Below, piece by piece: positions 53,809 to 63,361 of a stretch of DNA of 64,000 bases; the stretch's first letter is position 1; every line of letters starts with the position of its first letter. The notes below the pieces were generated by a model. That model was not told the origin of the DNA. It searched no databases and saw only the letters and a program-made list of their open reading frames with translations. Location of the stretch: assembly GCF_038023995.1 (NCBI RefSeq), contig NZ_CP150660.1, positions 2,106,501 to 2,170,500 of the forward strand. Direction: 5' to 3'. The position numbers and the translations under genes are program-made. This stretch comes from Polaribacter atrinae (GTDB lineage Bacteria; Bacteroidota; Bacteroidia; Flavobacteriales; Flavobacteriaceae).

Positions 53809-55578
53809 ATGAAGAACTTGTTAGACAATATAGTAAACCCAGAAGATTTACGAAAACTAAATCAAGATCAATTACCTCAACTTGCAAAAGAATTAAGAGA
53901 CTTTATTATTGATATTGTAGCTACCAAAGAAGGGCATTTAGGTGCAAGCTTAGGTGTTGTAGAGTTAACAATAGCATTGCATTATTTGTTTGACACACCA
54001 AATGATTTATTGGTTTGGGATGTTGGCCATCAAGCATACGGACATAAAATATTAACAGGCAGAAAAGACATTTTTCATACCAACAGACAATTTGGTGGAA
54101 TTGCTGGTTTTCCGACTATAAAAGAAAGTAAATTTGATGCATTTGGAGTAGGACACTCCTCTACTTCTATTTCTGCAGCTTTAGGAATGGCAATTGCCTC
54201 TAACATAAAAGGAGCAACAGAAAAACACCATATTGCGGTTATTGGAGACGCTTCTATTGCAAGCGGAATGGCTTTTGAAGCCTTAAACCACGCAGGAGTT
54301 TCTAAAGCAAATTTATTAATTATTTTAAATGACAACGCTATTGGTATTGATCCTTCCGTTGGTGCTTTAAAAGAGTATCTAACAAAGGTTAAAACCGATA
54401 AAAGACTTGCGGCGCAAAACAATATAATAAAAGCTTTAAATTTTGATTATTCGGGTCCTATTGACGGACATGATTTACCGAAGGTTTTATCAGAATTAAA
54501 ACGTTTAAAAGATGTAAAAGGCCCAAAGTTTTTACATGTAATTACTACAAAAGGAAAAGGTTTACAGAAAGCTGAAGAAGATCAAGTAACCTATCATGCA
54601 CCTGGTAAATTTGATAAAATTTCTGGTGAGCGATTAAAAATAGCGAAAAGTTTATACACAAAGTATCAAGATGTTTTTGGAAAAACGGTTGTAGAATTAG
54701 CCGATGAAAATAAAAATATTGTTGGTATTACACCAGCCATGTTAACAGGTGGTTCTTTAAAGTTTATGATGGAAAAACACCCAACAAGAACTTTTGATGT
54801 TGGTATTGCAGAACAACATGCAGTAACCTTAGCGGCAGGTATGGCAACGCAAGGTTTAGTGCCATTTTGTAATATTTATTCTACCTTTTTACAACGTGCA
54901 TACGATCAAGTAATTCATGATGTTGCTTTGCAAAACTTACCTGTTATTTTTTGTTTAGACAGAGCTGGTTTGGTTGGTGAAGATGGCGCAACACATCATG
55001 GAGTTTTCGATTTAGCGTATTTACGTTTAATTCCTAATTTGATTGTTTTTGCACCAAGAAATGAAATTGAATTGCGTAATATTTTATACACTGCTCAATT
55101 AGGATTAAAAAAACCAATTGCCATTCGATATCCAAGAGGAACAGGAACTATTATCGATTGGAAAAAACCTTTTGAAAAAATAGAAGTAGGAAAAGGAGTT
55201 TGCTTACAAGAAGGAAATAAAATAGCGATTCTATCTATCGGAACAATTGCTAAAAACGTTTCTGAAGCTTTAGAGTTTGTAGAGAATCTAAATCTCTTTT
55301 CTCATTACGACATGCGCTTTGTAAAACCTTTAGATGAAAATTTATTACATCGTATTTTTGATAAACATCAAACTATTATTACCATTGAAGATGGCACGAT
55401 AAAAGGTGGTTTTGGAAGCGCTATTTTAGAATTCGCATCAGAAAATAATTATCACCATAAAATAAAAACGATAGGAATACCTGATGAGTTTATTGAACAC
55501 GGAAATGTATTAACGCTACAGCATAAACTTAAGTTAGATGCAGAAAATCTTGCAAATACATTTAATGCATTAACATAA
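53809..55578 (+). CDS. dxs: 1-deoxy-D-xylulose-5-phosphate synthase
   Basis: A 589-residue thiamine-diphosphate transketolase-like enzyme, the first step of the MEP isoprenoid pathway (pyruvate plus glyceraldehyde 3-phosphate). Visible motifs include VWDVGHQAYGHKILTGR, the TPP/Mg segment GDASIASGMAFEALNHAG…NDNAIGIDPSVGAL, the catalytic FDVGIAEQHAVTLAAGMA, and RAGLVGEDGATHHG. The diphosphate loop reads GDA rather than GDG. The enzyme is a little shorter than the 620-residue E. coli form. Divergent from tadA. Confidence 0.96.
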   Translation: MKNLLDNIVNPEDLRKLNQDQLPQLAKELRDFIIDIVATKEGHLGASLGVVELTIALHYLFDTPNDLLVWDVGHQAYGHKILTGRKDIFHTNRQFGGIAGFPTIKESKFDAFGVGHSSTSISAALGMAIASNIKGATEKHHIAVIGDASIASGMAFEALNHAGVSKANLLIILNDNAIGIDPSVGALKEYLTKVKTDKRLAAQNNIIKALNFDYSGPIDGHDLPKVLSELKRLKDVKGPKFLHVITTKGKGLQKAEEDQVTYHAPGKFDKISGERLKIAKSLYTKYQDVFGKTVVELADENKNIVGITPAMLTGGSLKFMMEKHPTRTFDVGIAEQHAVTLAAGMATQGLVPFCNIYSTFLQRAYDQVIHDVALQNLPVIFCLDRAGLVGEDGATHHGVFDLAYLRLIPNLIVFAPRNEIELRNILYTAQLGLKKPIAIRYPRGTGTIIDWKKPFEKIEVGKGVCLQEGNKIAILSIGTIAKNVSEALEFVENLNLFSHYDMRFVKPLDENLLHRIFDKHQTIITIEDGTIKGGFGSAILEFASENNYHHKIKTIGIPDEFIEHGNVLTLQHKLKLDAENLANTFNALT

Positions 55579-55606
55579 AAAAAGACGCTACATAGCGTCT
55601 TTTTTA
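55576..55606. terminator. Bidirectional terminator between dxs and dgt
   Basis: AAAAAGACGCTA/TAGCGTCTTTTT with a two-base centre; A-run and T-run flanks. Confidence 0.88.
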
Positions 55607-55624
55607 TATCTGATATATTTATTC

Positions 55625-56962
55625 TTAAATAATATTTCCTGTTAATTTCTTATGTGTTCTAATAGCATAACTATCAGACATTCTAGAAACATAACTGCAA
55701 ATTTGCATAATTCTTTGATACAAACTAGCCGATTCTGTTTGGTATTCTTCTGGTAATAAATTCAATACCAACTCATCAAAATTAGATTGATTACCATCAA
55801 ACTTATTATTTAAAGCCGTTACAAAAACATCTAATAAATCGGCAATAATTCTATAACCAGCAATTTCTTTTTCTACAACATCTTTGCTTTTATAAATTTT
55901 TGCAATACTTAATTTAATAATGTCTTTTATTTGTGCTTCATATTTACATCTATCTAATAAAGACCTCTCGAAAGTACCATTTAAAATAGCCTCTTCATTT
56001 GCTAAGAAAATAGCAACCGCTTCATTAATTAAAACCCCAATAGCTAAAGCTCTTAAGTAACTTATTCTATCTGTTTTATGCTGTAAAGAATGATATTTAT
56101 TAATATCGATGGTATCTTTTACCAACTTAATCATGTACTCTAAAGCAAATTCTTCTTCTATTAAGCCTAAATTAATTCCGTCTTCGAAATCTATTATTGT
56201 ATAACAAATATCATCTGCAGCTTCTACTAAATAAGCCAACGGATGTCTGTAAAAAGAAATTGCCGAAGTAGATTTTTGTTTCATCCCTAAGTCTTCTATA
56301 ATTTCTAAAAAAGCATCTTTTTCTGATTGAAAAAAACCATACTTTTTATCTACAATATGATTGGTAGGTTTCTTTGGTAAACTTTCTTTTGGGTATTTTA
56401 AAAAGGCTCCTAAAGTTGCATAACTTAAACGCAAACCACCAGAAATTCCCTCTCTAGATTCTGTTAAAATCTTAAATCCATTCGCATTCCCCTCAAAGTC
56501 AATTAAATCTTGATATTCTTTATCAGACAATTGGTCTTTGTATTTTATACCCTTTCCTGTTTTAAAATACTCGCCAATAGCTTTTTCTCCAGAGTGCCCA
56601 AAAGGAGGGTTTCCAATATCGTGCATTAAAGAAGCTGTACCAACAATAGCACCAAAATCATTAAACTTATAACCTAATTCTTCTAATTTTGGATGACGCT
56701 CTAACAACACCTTACCTACTCTTCTACCCAAAGTTCTCCCCACAACAGAAACCTCTAAACTGTGTGTTAAACGTGTGTGTACAAAATCTGTTTGAGATAA
56801 TGGTATTACCTGTGTTTTGTCTTGTAAACTTCTAAATGCTGATGAAAATATAATTCTATCAAAATCTACATCAAAACCCAGACGAGTTTCGTCTTGTGTA
56901 GCTCTTGGGCGCTTTTGTGTATCGCCAAAACGTTTTAAAGAAAGAAGTTGTTCCCAGTTCAT
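55625..56962 (-). CDS. dgt: Deoxyguanosinetriphosphate triphosphohydrolase (dGTPase)
   Basis: A 445-residue HD-domain enzyme cutting dGTP to deoxyguanosine and tripolyphosphate. It has RPRATQDETRLGFDVDFDRIIFSSAFRSLQDKTQV, THSLEVSVVGRTLGR with the first metal His, and the HD pair in LMHDIGNPPFGHSGE. The length and start (MNWEQLLSLKRFGD) fit the long dGTPase class. It acts on the same dNTP pool as the NrdAB genes 3 kb on, though they are not cotranscribed. Confidence 0.94.
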   Translation of the reverse strand: MNWEQLLSLKRFGDTQKRPRATQDETRLGFDVDFDRIIFSSAFRSLQDKTQVIPLSQTDFVHTRLTHSLEVSVVGRTLGRRVGKVLLERHPKLEELGYKFNDFGAIVGTASLMHDIGNPPFGHSGEKAIGEYFKTGKGIKYKDQLSDKEYQDLIDFEGNANGFKILTESREGISGGLRLSYATLGAFLKYPKESLPKKPTNHIVDKKYGFFQSEKDAFLEIIEDLGMKQKSTSAISFYRHPLAYLVEAADDICYTIIDFEDGINLGLIEEEFALEYMIKLVKDTIDINKYHSLQHKTDRISYLRALAIGVLINEAVAIFLANEEAILNGTFERSLLDRCKYEAQIKDIIKLSIAKIYKSKDVVEKEIAGYRIIADLLDVFVTALNNKFDGNQSNFDELVLNLLPEEYQTESASLYQRIMQICSYVSRMSDSYAIRTHKKLTGNII

Positions 56963-57123
56963 TTATTTTAATAATAAAGTTTAATCGGTAAAAATACAAA
57001 CTATTATTTTGAGGTTATGGTATCATTATAAAAAACATTCTTTTTACAAAAAAATTAAGAGAAATTTAATGTAAAAAAGTTTAACATCTAATCAACTTAA
57101 CTTATTTTTATAAAAATTTTTTA

Positions 57124-57555
57124 ATGAAAACTAAAATATTATTTCTTATTATAATTTCAATTACCATAACAAACTGTAAGTCAGTAAGTGGAAAAGACTA
57201 CGACAATACCATTACAGAAAAGTATTGGAAGCTTAAAACTTTGTATGGAAAAGAAATTAAAATGGAAGACAACCAAAAACGTGAAATATTTATTACTTTA
57301 AAGACAAAAGAGAGTAGATTTACTGGTTTTGCAGGTTGTAATACTATTAATGGCGAGTATATTTTAGAAGAGGGGAATAGAATTAAATTCACAAAAGTTA
57401 TTTCAACAAGAATGTTTTGCAATAATACCGATGAATCTAAATTCTTAAAAGCTATAAATTCAACAGATAATTATACTATTAAAAATAATATATTATCTTT
57501 AAATCTTGGAAAAAGGGCTCCTATAGCAGTTTTTGAAGCTGTGTACATGAATTAA
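57124..57555 (+). CDS. META-domain lipoprotein (HslJ-like)
   Basis: A 143-residue lipoprotein (ITITNC, Cys18) with one META domain: YWKLKTLYGKEI, FTGFAGCNTINGEYILEEGNRIKFTKVISTRMFC and FLKAINSTDNYTIKNNILSL. The pattern GCNxxNG is diagnostic. These proteins are linked to heat-shock or novobiocin resistance in E. coli, but no general role is proven. NhaA follows 51 bases later in the same direction. Confidence 0.88.
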   Translation: MKTKILFLIIISITITNCKSVSGKDYDNTITEKYWKLKTLYGKEIKMEDNQKREIFITLKTKESRFTGFAGCNTINGEYILEEGNRIKFTKVISTRMFCNNTDESKFLKAINSTDNYTIKNNILSLNLGKRAPIAVFEAVYMN

Positions 57556-57606
57556 AAAAACGTTCGTGCCATTTTATTATTCAATTTATAAATTAACTTA
57601 TTATTC

Positions 57607-58917
57607 ATGATAAAAAAATTATTTATTACCCCGTTTCAAAAATTTGTAAAAATTGAAAGTTTTAGCGGAATCCTGTTACTAATATGTACTTTAGTTGCTT
57701 TATTTTGGGCAAACTCACCTCTTCATGAAAGTTACTCTTCTATTTTAGAATATAAAGTTGGTTTTTCAGGAGAAAATTTTGAATTGAAAAAATCTGTTTT
57801 ATTTTGGATTAATGATGGTTTAATGGCTATTTTCTTTTTCTTAATTGGATTAGAAATAAAACGTGAAATTTTAATTGGAGAATTAAACACCGTTAAAAAA
57901 TTAGCTTTCCCATTATTTGGAGCTGTTGGTGGAGCACTTATTCCTGTTGGTTTATTTATGCTTTTAAATCAAAATCCAGAAACATTTAAAGGTTGGGGAA
58001 TTCCTATGGCAACAGATATTGCTTTTTCTTTAGCTGTATTAAATACATTAGGAAAACGTATACCTCTTAGTCTAAAAATATTTTTAACTGCTTTTGCAAT
58101 TGTAGATGATATTGAAGCTGTTTTAGTAATTGCTGTTTTTTACAGTGAATCTATTCAAGTTGCATTATTATTAATAGGCTTAGGGTTAATAGCACTATTG
58201 TATGTCTTAACATATAAAGGGTATTACTCTAAATTTGTAATGATTGTTGTAGGTATTATCGTTTGGGTATTGTTCTTAAAATCTGGAGTACACCCTACTG
58301 TTGCGGGTATTTTAATTGCATTTTCTGTACCAATTAGACAAGAAATAAAAACAACTACATTTCTTTCTCAGTTAGAAGGTATTTACAATAGCATTAAAAG
58401 TGCACCTGTATTAAAGGAACCTATACTATCTAATCAACAATTAAAATTAGTAAATAACTTAACCCATTGGAGTAAAAAATTTCAATCTCCTTTACAACAT
58501 TTAGAACATAACCTACACAATTGGTCGGCTTATTTTATAATCCCTGTTTTTGCACTTGCCAATGCAGGTGTGTTAATAGATAGTTCTGTACATATAGACA
58601 TGGCTTTAGTTTTCCACATTATACTCTGTTTAGTATTAGGTAAGGGACTAGGTATACCACTAGTTATATTGGTTGCAAAAAAATTAAATTTAATTCAAAT
58701 ACCTTCAGACATTCACTTTATACAAATTTTAGGAGTTTCATTTATTGCTGGTATTGGGTTTACTATGGCTATTTTTATTGCTGGTTTGGCATTTTCAACA
58801 TCACCAGAGTTTATTAGCTCTGCAAAAATAGGTATTCTTTTAGGTTCGCTTATTTCTGCGGTAATTGGTTATCTTATTTTAAGATTTGGGCCAGTTAAAG
58901 ACTATATTAAACTTTAG
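57607..58917 (+). CDS. nhaA: Na+/H+ antiporter NhaA
   Basis: A 436-residue antiporter with about twelve helices. The essential acids are in place: Asp137 (ATDIAFS) and the pair Asp167–Asp168 (IVDDIEAVLV), each four residues later than in E. coli NhaA (133, 163, 164). It exports sodium in exchange for protons and supports pH and salt tolerance, fitting a marine habitat. The C-terminus lacks an added domain. A strong bidirectional terminator follows. Confidence 0.95.
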   Translation: MIKKLFITPFQKFVKIESFSGILLLICTLVALFWANSPLHESYSSILEYKVGFSGENFELKKSVLFWINDGLMAIFFFLIGLEIKREILIGELNTVKKLAFPLFGAVGGALIPVGLFMLLNQNPETFKGWGIPMATDIAFSLAVLNTLGKRIPLSLKIFLTAFAIVDDIEAVLVIAVFYSESIQVALLLIGLGLIALLYVLTYKGYYSKFVMIVVGIIVWVLFLKSGVHPTVAGILIAFSVPIRQEIKTTTFLSQLEGIYNSIKSAPVLKEPILSNQQLKLVNNLTHWSKKFQSPLQHLEHNLHNWSAYFIIPVFALANAGVLIDSSVHIDMALVFHIILCLVLGKGLGIPLVILVAKKLNLIQIPSDIHFIQILGVSFIAGIGFTMAIFIAGLAFSTSPEFISSAKIGILLGSLISAVIGYLILRFGPVKDYIKL

Positions 58918-58941
58918 TAAGTATTTAAAATCTTATTTATA

Positions 58942-58978
58942 TAAAAAAAGAGAAGCTTTACAGCTTCTCTTTTTTTAT
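58942..58978. terminator. Bidirectional terminator after nhaA
   Basis: AAAAAGAGAAGCT/AGCTTCTCTTTTT with a four-base loop. Confidence 0.88.
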
Positions 58979-58980
58979 TA

Positions 58981-59937
58981 TTACTTTCTACCTGCGATTA
59001 TTCTTTCTAAACTTTGTTGCCAGTTTGGAGTGTGTTTTATTCTAATAAACTCGTCTGCAGGTCTTGTTTGTATTTCGGTTCTACTCATTTTACTTAATTC
59101 TTCCCAATTTTCAAATAAAACGTAAATAGCATTTCCATAATTTAAATTCTCAAATACAACAAGGTTGTCAGAAAATTTAGCTCCAAAATATTTCCTCATA
59201 CCACTTAGTCCTGATATAATTTCAACAGGATTTAAAGCAACTAAATAATCATATTTATTTTGAATTTCCTCAACTCTTTTAGGTGTCAAGTTTCTACTAC
59301 CTTTAATAATTCTTTCTAAATCATCATTTCTTTCTCCAGGAGGAAATACATCCCAAGTTAAAGACAAAGTCCTTAAATACTCTTCTCGACTTGTTTCTGA
59401 AGAGAAAACATTAACAGAATGAATATTTTCTTGTAATAAATTTAAAACAAAAAATAACTCTTCATCAAAATTTTCATCATTTCTATTTAGTATAATATCA
59501 ACAGAAACTTTAACTTTTAAATCATTTTCTGTTTCTTCAAGTAACTCCGTAGCTATAGATAATTCTCTTGGCGGAATATCATCAGATTGATAAACCTCTC
59601 TTGATGAATAAAGAGGAAAAGAGCCTTTTTTCCAATCTCCATAATAAGGTCTCTCCCCTAAATAAAATAATTTTCTTATTTTTTCTTGATCTTTGTGTAC
59701 ATTTTTATAACCATCAATATTTTTTCGGCTATATAATCCAACTGTATTTTCTGGAATATATTGATTTTTAAAACTTATATGATTATCAGTTAATTGTAAG
59801 TTTAAGTTTCGAAATTTTAAATCCTCAATTTGATTCTTGTTTATTTTAATTATTGTAGCAATAATAACATTATCAGAATTTAAAACTTTTATTCTATTTG
59901 TTATAAATTCAGGTGTTTTTCTGAAGTTTTTCTTCAT
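58981..59937 (-). CDS. Unrecognised 318-residue soluble protein
   Basis: I do not recognise this protein. It has no signal peptide, transmembrane segment, cysteine cluster or nucleotide-binding motif. The N-terminal half is beta-like and charged (NVIIATIIKINKNQIEDLKF; SRKNIDGYKNVHKDQEKIRKLFYLGERPYYGDW). The C-terminal part has PVEIISGLSGMRKYFGAKFSDNLVVFENLNYGNAIYVLFENWEELSKMSRTEI and ends TPNWQQSLERIIAGRK. It stands alone between nhaA and the 6S-like RNA, ending at a shared terminator. Codon use is AT-rich like its neighbours. Such isolated cytoplasmic proteins are often accessory genes, but no function is claimed. Confidence 0.8.
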   Translation of the reverse strand: MKKNFRKTPEFITNRIKVLNSDNVIIATIIKINKNQIEDLKFRNLNLQLTDNHISFKNQYIPENTVGLYSRKNIDGYKNVHKDQEKIRKLFYLGERPYYGDWKKGSFPLYSSREVYQSDDIPPRELSIATELLEETENDLKVKVSVDIILNRNDENFDEELFFVLNLLQENIHSVNVFSSETSREEYLRTLSLTWDVFPPGERNDDLERIIKGSRNLTPKRVEEIQNKYDYLVALNPVEIISGLSGMRKYFGAKFSDNLVVFENLNYGNAIYVLFENWEELSKMSRTEIQTRPADEFIRIKHTPNWQQSLERIIAGRK

Positions 59938-60049
59938 CTCTGTTTGTGTTTAAATCAACCTATTAACTTTTTATTTTTGTTAACAAGTCTGTTCTACATT
60001 AGATAACAAGGCAATTAGCCCTATCAAAGAATGTATAAAATTTATAAAT

Positions 60050-60212
60050 AAAACTTGGTGAAGAGAATCGTATTTTGTAATTTTGAAGAACAAAAGGGAA
60101 GGAGATTGAGTATTCTCAAAATTCATTTCTTTTAATTAAAATTTTGGCCGTAGGAAGCAAAAATTTAAAAAATTACACCAAGAAGCGATATATCTAGTAT
60201 CGCTTTTTTTTA
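60050..60212 (+). ncRNA. ssrS: Candidate 6S RNA (6S-Flavo-like) with terminator
   Basis: A 160-base stretch with no coding frame. CTTGGTG (60054–60060) pairs with CACCAAG (60176–60182), closing about 115 bases. Within it a purine-rich side (GAAGAACAAAAGGGAAGGAG), a TTGAG/CTCAA apical stem and a pyrimidine-rich return side suggest the rod-with-bulge form of 6S RNA. It is directly followed by a terminator (AGCGATA…TATCGCT, eight T) pointing to a plus-strand transcript, while genes on both sides are on the minus strand. The 6S label rests on shape and recalled resemblance, not a model search. Confidence 0.55.
60182..60212 (+). terminator. Terminator of the 6S-like RNA
   Basis: AGCGATA/TATCGCT stem, seven-base loop, T-run on the plus strand only. 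Confidence 0.8.
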
Positions 60213-60258
60213 TACTTATTATTTTTACCTCAAATAAAATATTTTAATTATTCATATT

Positions 60259-60284
60259 AAAGAGAAGCCTTTCGACTTCTCTTT
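60259..60284 (-). terminator. Terminator-like hairpin after nrdA
   Basis: AAAGAGAAG/CTTCTCTTT, 9-bp stem with an eight-base loop, 20 bases past the nrdA stop; U-content after it is modest. Confidence 0.6.
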
Positions 60285-60304
60285 ATCAACTTTTAATGTG
60301 TTAA

Positions 60305-62083
60305 TTACCCTTCACAAGAAGCACATTCTTTCTTTTGTTTAAACTTCTGTGCAGCATTCATACTGTGTTGGTAATACATAGATTTTACACCTAATTTCCA
60401 AGCATTAATATATACTGCATTTACGTCTTTAATCGGCATATCTGGGTGCACCATAATATTTATAGATTGCCCTTGATCTATATGATTTTGTCTATTAGCT
60501 GCCTGATACACAATTACATTTTGATCGATTTCTGAATATGTTTTAAACACTTCTTTTTCAGATTCCGTTAAAACGCTTAAATGTTGTACAGAACCATCAT
60601 TGTCTCTAATACTTTTCCAAATATCAGATGTATTATGTCCTTTTTCTTCTAATAATGCTTCTAAAATTGGATTTTTAATAGTCGTTTTAATCTTTGCAAT
60701 ATCCTTTACATAAATATTAGACCAAATTGGCTCAATACCTTGTGATACTTGACCTAAAATAAATGCAGATGACGTAGTTGGTGCAATTGCATTTAAAGTA
60801 GTGTTACGTCTTCCGTACCCTTTTAATACTGCTGGCTCACCATACAACTTAGCCATTTCTTCTGATGCTTTGTAAGATTTTTCTTTAATTACCTTAAAGA
60901 TTTCACTATTTAAAGCATACGCTTCTGCACTATCAAAAGCATGCATTTTAGATTGTAATAAAGAATGCCAACCTAATGCACCTAAACCTAAAGCTCTATT
61001 TTCTTTTGCAAAATTATACGCTTTTTCCATAAAACGGAACGTAAACTGATCGTCTCTATCAGATGAATCTTTATATACTTCTAACTTGGTAATAAACTCT
61101 TGCATTACTGCATCTAAAAAGTACGTAAGTGTTTCTACAGCATCTGTATCTTTCCACTTATCATAATGTAATAAGTTTACAGATGATAAACAACATACAA
61201 AAGACCAATCTTCATTAGAAGGTAACATGATTTCTGTACACAAGTTACTTGCATAAATTTCGTGGTTTTTGTCTTTATAAACATCTACCGTTCCATTATT
61301 TGCATTGTCTCTAAAAAGAATATATGGATACCCAATTTCTCCTCTTCTTTGTAATATTTTTGCCCAAATACTTCTTTTTTCTACATCACCATCAATCATT
61401 GCTTGCATCCAATCGTCACCAACGGTAACACCATGCGTTAATTCTTGTATTGGGTTTCCTTCTGTTCCTATTTCTAAAAACTCTTTAATATCTGCATGAT
61501 CTACTGGTAAATATGGAGAAAAACGTCCACGTCTTACAGAACCCTGACTTACAACATCAACCATTTTTTCAAACAATTGCATAATGTGTACAGAACCAGA
61601 TGAAGATCCGTTATTTTTTACATCGGCACCTCTTTTACGTAACTTACCAAAATAACCAGAAGTTCCTCCTCCTAATTTAGACATCATACCAACTTCTGAT
61701 TGTGAGAATAAAATATCTCCCATATCATCTGCTACATGCGATCCAAAACAGCTAATTGGCAAACCTCTTTTCTTACCAAAGTTAGACCAAATTGGTGAAG
61801 CTAAAGAGTAATACCCCTCTGCCATGTATTTATAAAACTTATCAGAAAAACCATCCATTTTTAAAATACGCTCTGCATTGTCTGCAATTTCACGTATTCT
61901 TTCTTCTGGTGTAGTATCTCCTGTTAAATAACCAGACTCTAAAAATTTACGGCTATTTTCTGTTAACCATGTAATTTCTGGTTGGTTTTTACCTTTAAGC
62001 ATTTCTTTCCTAGCAGCGGTTCTAACTTGAATTAACTGTTCGTGTTCTGTAAGTTCTGTTGTTTTTGTTTCGTTCAAGTTCAT
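60305..62083 (-). CDS. nrdA: Ribonucleotide reductase class I catalytic subunit, without ATP-cone
   Basis: A 592-residue NrdA reducing ribonucleoside diphosphates. The active-site cysteines appear in LPISCFGSHVADD, YASNLCTEIML and FVCCLSSVNLL, and the C-terminal redox pair is CASC. It is about 150 residues shorter than E. coli NrdA because the N-terminal ATP-cone is missing; the cone is found on NrdB instead. This is the arrangement known from Leeuwenhoekiella blandensis. nrdB lies three bases upstream. Confidence 0.95.
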   Translation of the reverse strand: MNLNETKTTELTEHEQLIQVRTAARKEMLKGKNQPEITWLTENSRKFLESGYLTGDTTPEERIREIADNAERILKMDGFSDKFYKYMAEGYYSLASPIWSNFGKKRGLPISCFGSHVADDMGDILFSQSEVGMMSKLGGGTSGYFGKLRKRGADVKNNGSSSGSVHIMQLFEKMVDVVSQGSVRRGRFSPYLPVDHADIKEFLEIGTEGNPIQELTHGVTVGDDWMQAMIDGDVEKRSIWAKILQRRGEIGYPYILFRDNANNGTVDVYKDKNHEIYASNLCTEIMLPSNEDWSFVCCLSSVNLLHYDKWKDTDAVETLTYFLDAVMQEFITKLEVYKDSSDRDDQFTFRFMEKAYNFAKENRALGLGALGWHSLLQSKMHAFDSAEAYALNSEIFKVIKEKSYKASEEMAKLYGEPAVLKGYGRRNTTLNAIAPTTSSAFILGQVSQGIEPIWSNIYVKDIAKIKTTIKNPILEALLEEKGHNTSDIWKSIRDNDGSVQHLSVLTESEKEVFKTYSEIDQNVIVYQAANRQNHIDQGQSINIMVHPDMPIKDVNAVYINAWKLGVKSMYYQHSMNAAQKFKQKKECASCEG

Positions 62084-62086
62084 AAT

Positions 62087-63361
62087 TTAAAATAAGTCGT
62101 CGCTAGTTATACTTTTTGTTCTTTTACTATAGTTGATTGATCTTTTTACAAAGAAATCACCATGTTTGGTTCCAATAATTTCATCATCAAACCAATCTGT
62201 CTCTTTTAATAATACTTGGTCTACCTCAAATACTTTTGCAATACCAATACTTTCTAAAGAGTTATTAAATCTGTTTTTAATAAATTCTTTGATTACATCT
62301 TTAGGTAAAAAATCTAATTCTCCTTTTTCAAAAATCCAATCGATTAATTTACTTTCTGATAAAAATGCTTCTTTACAAGTTTCTTGAACTAATAAATTAT
62401 GCTCTTCACTAAACCAATCTGGGTTTTCTTCTTTAATAATTTTAATCAAATCGATACCAAAATCTCCATGAATTTGCTCTTCTTTAGAAGTAGCTTCTAC
62501 CACATTAGAAATTCCTTTTAGTACGTTTTTATGCTTATTAAAAGCCATTATAATCAAAAACTGAGAGAATAAAGATACATGCTCTATAAATAGAGAAAAT
62601 AAAATTATTGATTCAGAAAACTCCTGATTATCTTCACTATTTACGTTTTTTAATGCAGCTTCTAAATAGCTAACACGTTTCATAATTACAGGCTTCTTCT
62701 TTAAGTTTTTAAACTCATTGTTTAACCCTAGAATCTCTAATAAATGAGAATATGCATCATGATGACGTACTTCACTCTCTGCAAATGTTGCACCAACAGA
62801 ACCAATTTCTGGCTTCGGCATTTTTTTATAAATGTCTCCCCAAAAAGTTTTAACTGCTACTTCTATTTGAGAAATTGCTAACATGGTATTTTTAATAGCA
62901 TTTTTCTCTAAATCGGTAAGCGATGTCTTAAAATCCTGTATATCACTGGTGTAATTAAACTCAGTATGAATCCAATAAGAGTGTCTAATAGCATCTACAT
63001 ATTCTCCTAAAGCAGGATAATCATATGGCTTTAAGTTTATTCTCTTTTCAAAAATATTTGGTTTTCTACTTCTTGTTTGTTCGTCTCTATATAATATATA
63101 AGCCTTTGCAACATCATGAAAAGGGCTGTCCATTAATTTATACTCTACTATATCTTGTACTTGCTCTACTGTAGGTATATAATCTGGTTCATTTAACCTT
63201 CTTTCTAATAACGTACCGTGTACAATATTAGAGATTGCAATTGCATCGTTTCTAGAACCGTTGTTAACGGTAAGCATTGCTTTTTCAATAGCGTTAATAA
63301 TTTTTTCTAACTCAAAGGTTGTTGTTTCCGAGTCTCTTTTTATAATGTGGGTAATTTCCAA
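62087..63361 (-). CDS. nrdB: Ribonucleotide reductase small subunit with N-terminal ATP-cone
   Basis: A fusion of an ATP-cone (first 95 residues from ITHIIKRDSETTTFELEKIINAIEKAM) and a ferritin-like NrdB domain. Metal ligands and the Tyr position are seen in FAESEVRHHDAYSHLLE and EEQIHGDFG. In L. blandensis this form is controlled by ATP/dATP through NrdB and uses a dimanganese centre. I start at a TTG (63361), which begins right before the cone and gives 424 residues; another TTG at 63424 would add 21 residues of poor-looking sequence. No ATG is available before the cone. No NrdR box was recognised upstream. Confidence 0.9.
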   Translation of the reverse strand: MEITHIIKRDSETTTFELEKIINAIEKAMLTVNNGSRNDAIAISNIVHGTLLERRLNEPDYIPTVEQVQDIVEYKLMDSPFHDVAKAYILYRDEQTRSRKPNIFEKRINLKPYDYPALGEYVDAIRHSYWIHTEFNYTSDIQDFKTSLTDLEKNAIKNTMLAISQIEVAVKTFWGDIYKKMPKPEIGSVGATFAESEVRHHDAYSHLLEILGLNNEFKNLKKKPVIMKRVSYLEAALKNVNSEDNQEFSESIILFSLFIEHVSLFSQFLIIMAFNKHKNVLKGISNVVEATSKEEQIHGDFGIDLIKIIKEENPDWFSEEHNLLVQETCKEAFLSESKLIDWIFEKGELDFLPKDVIKEFIKNRFNNSLESIGIAKVFEVDQVLLKETDWFDDEIIGTKHGDFFVKRSINYSKRTKSITSDDLF

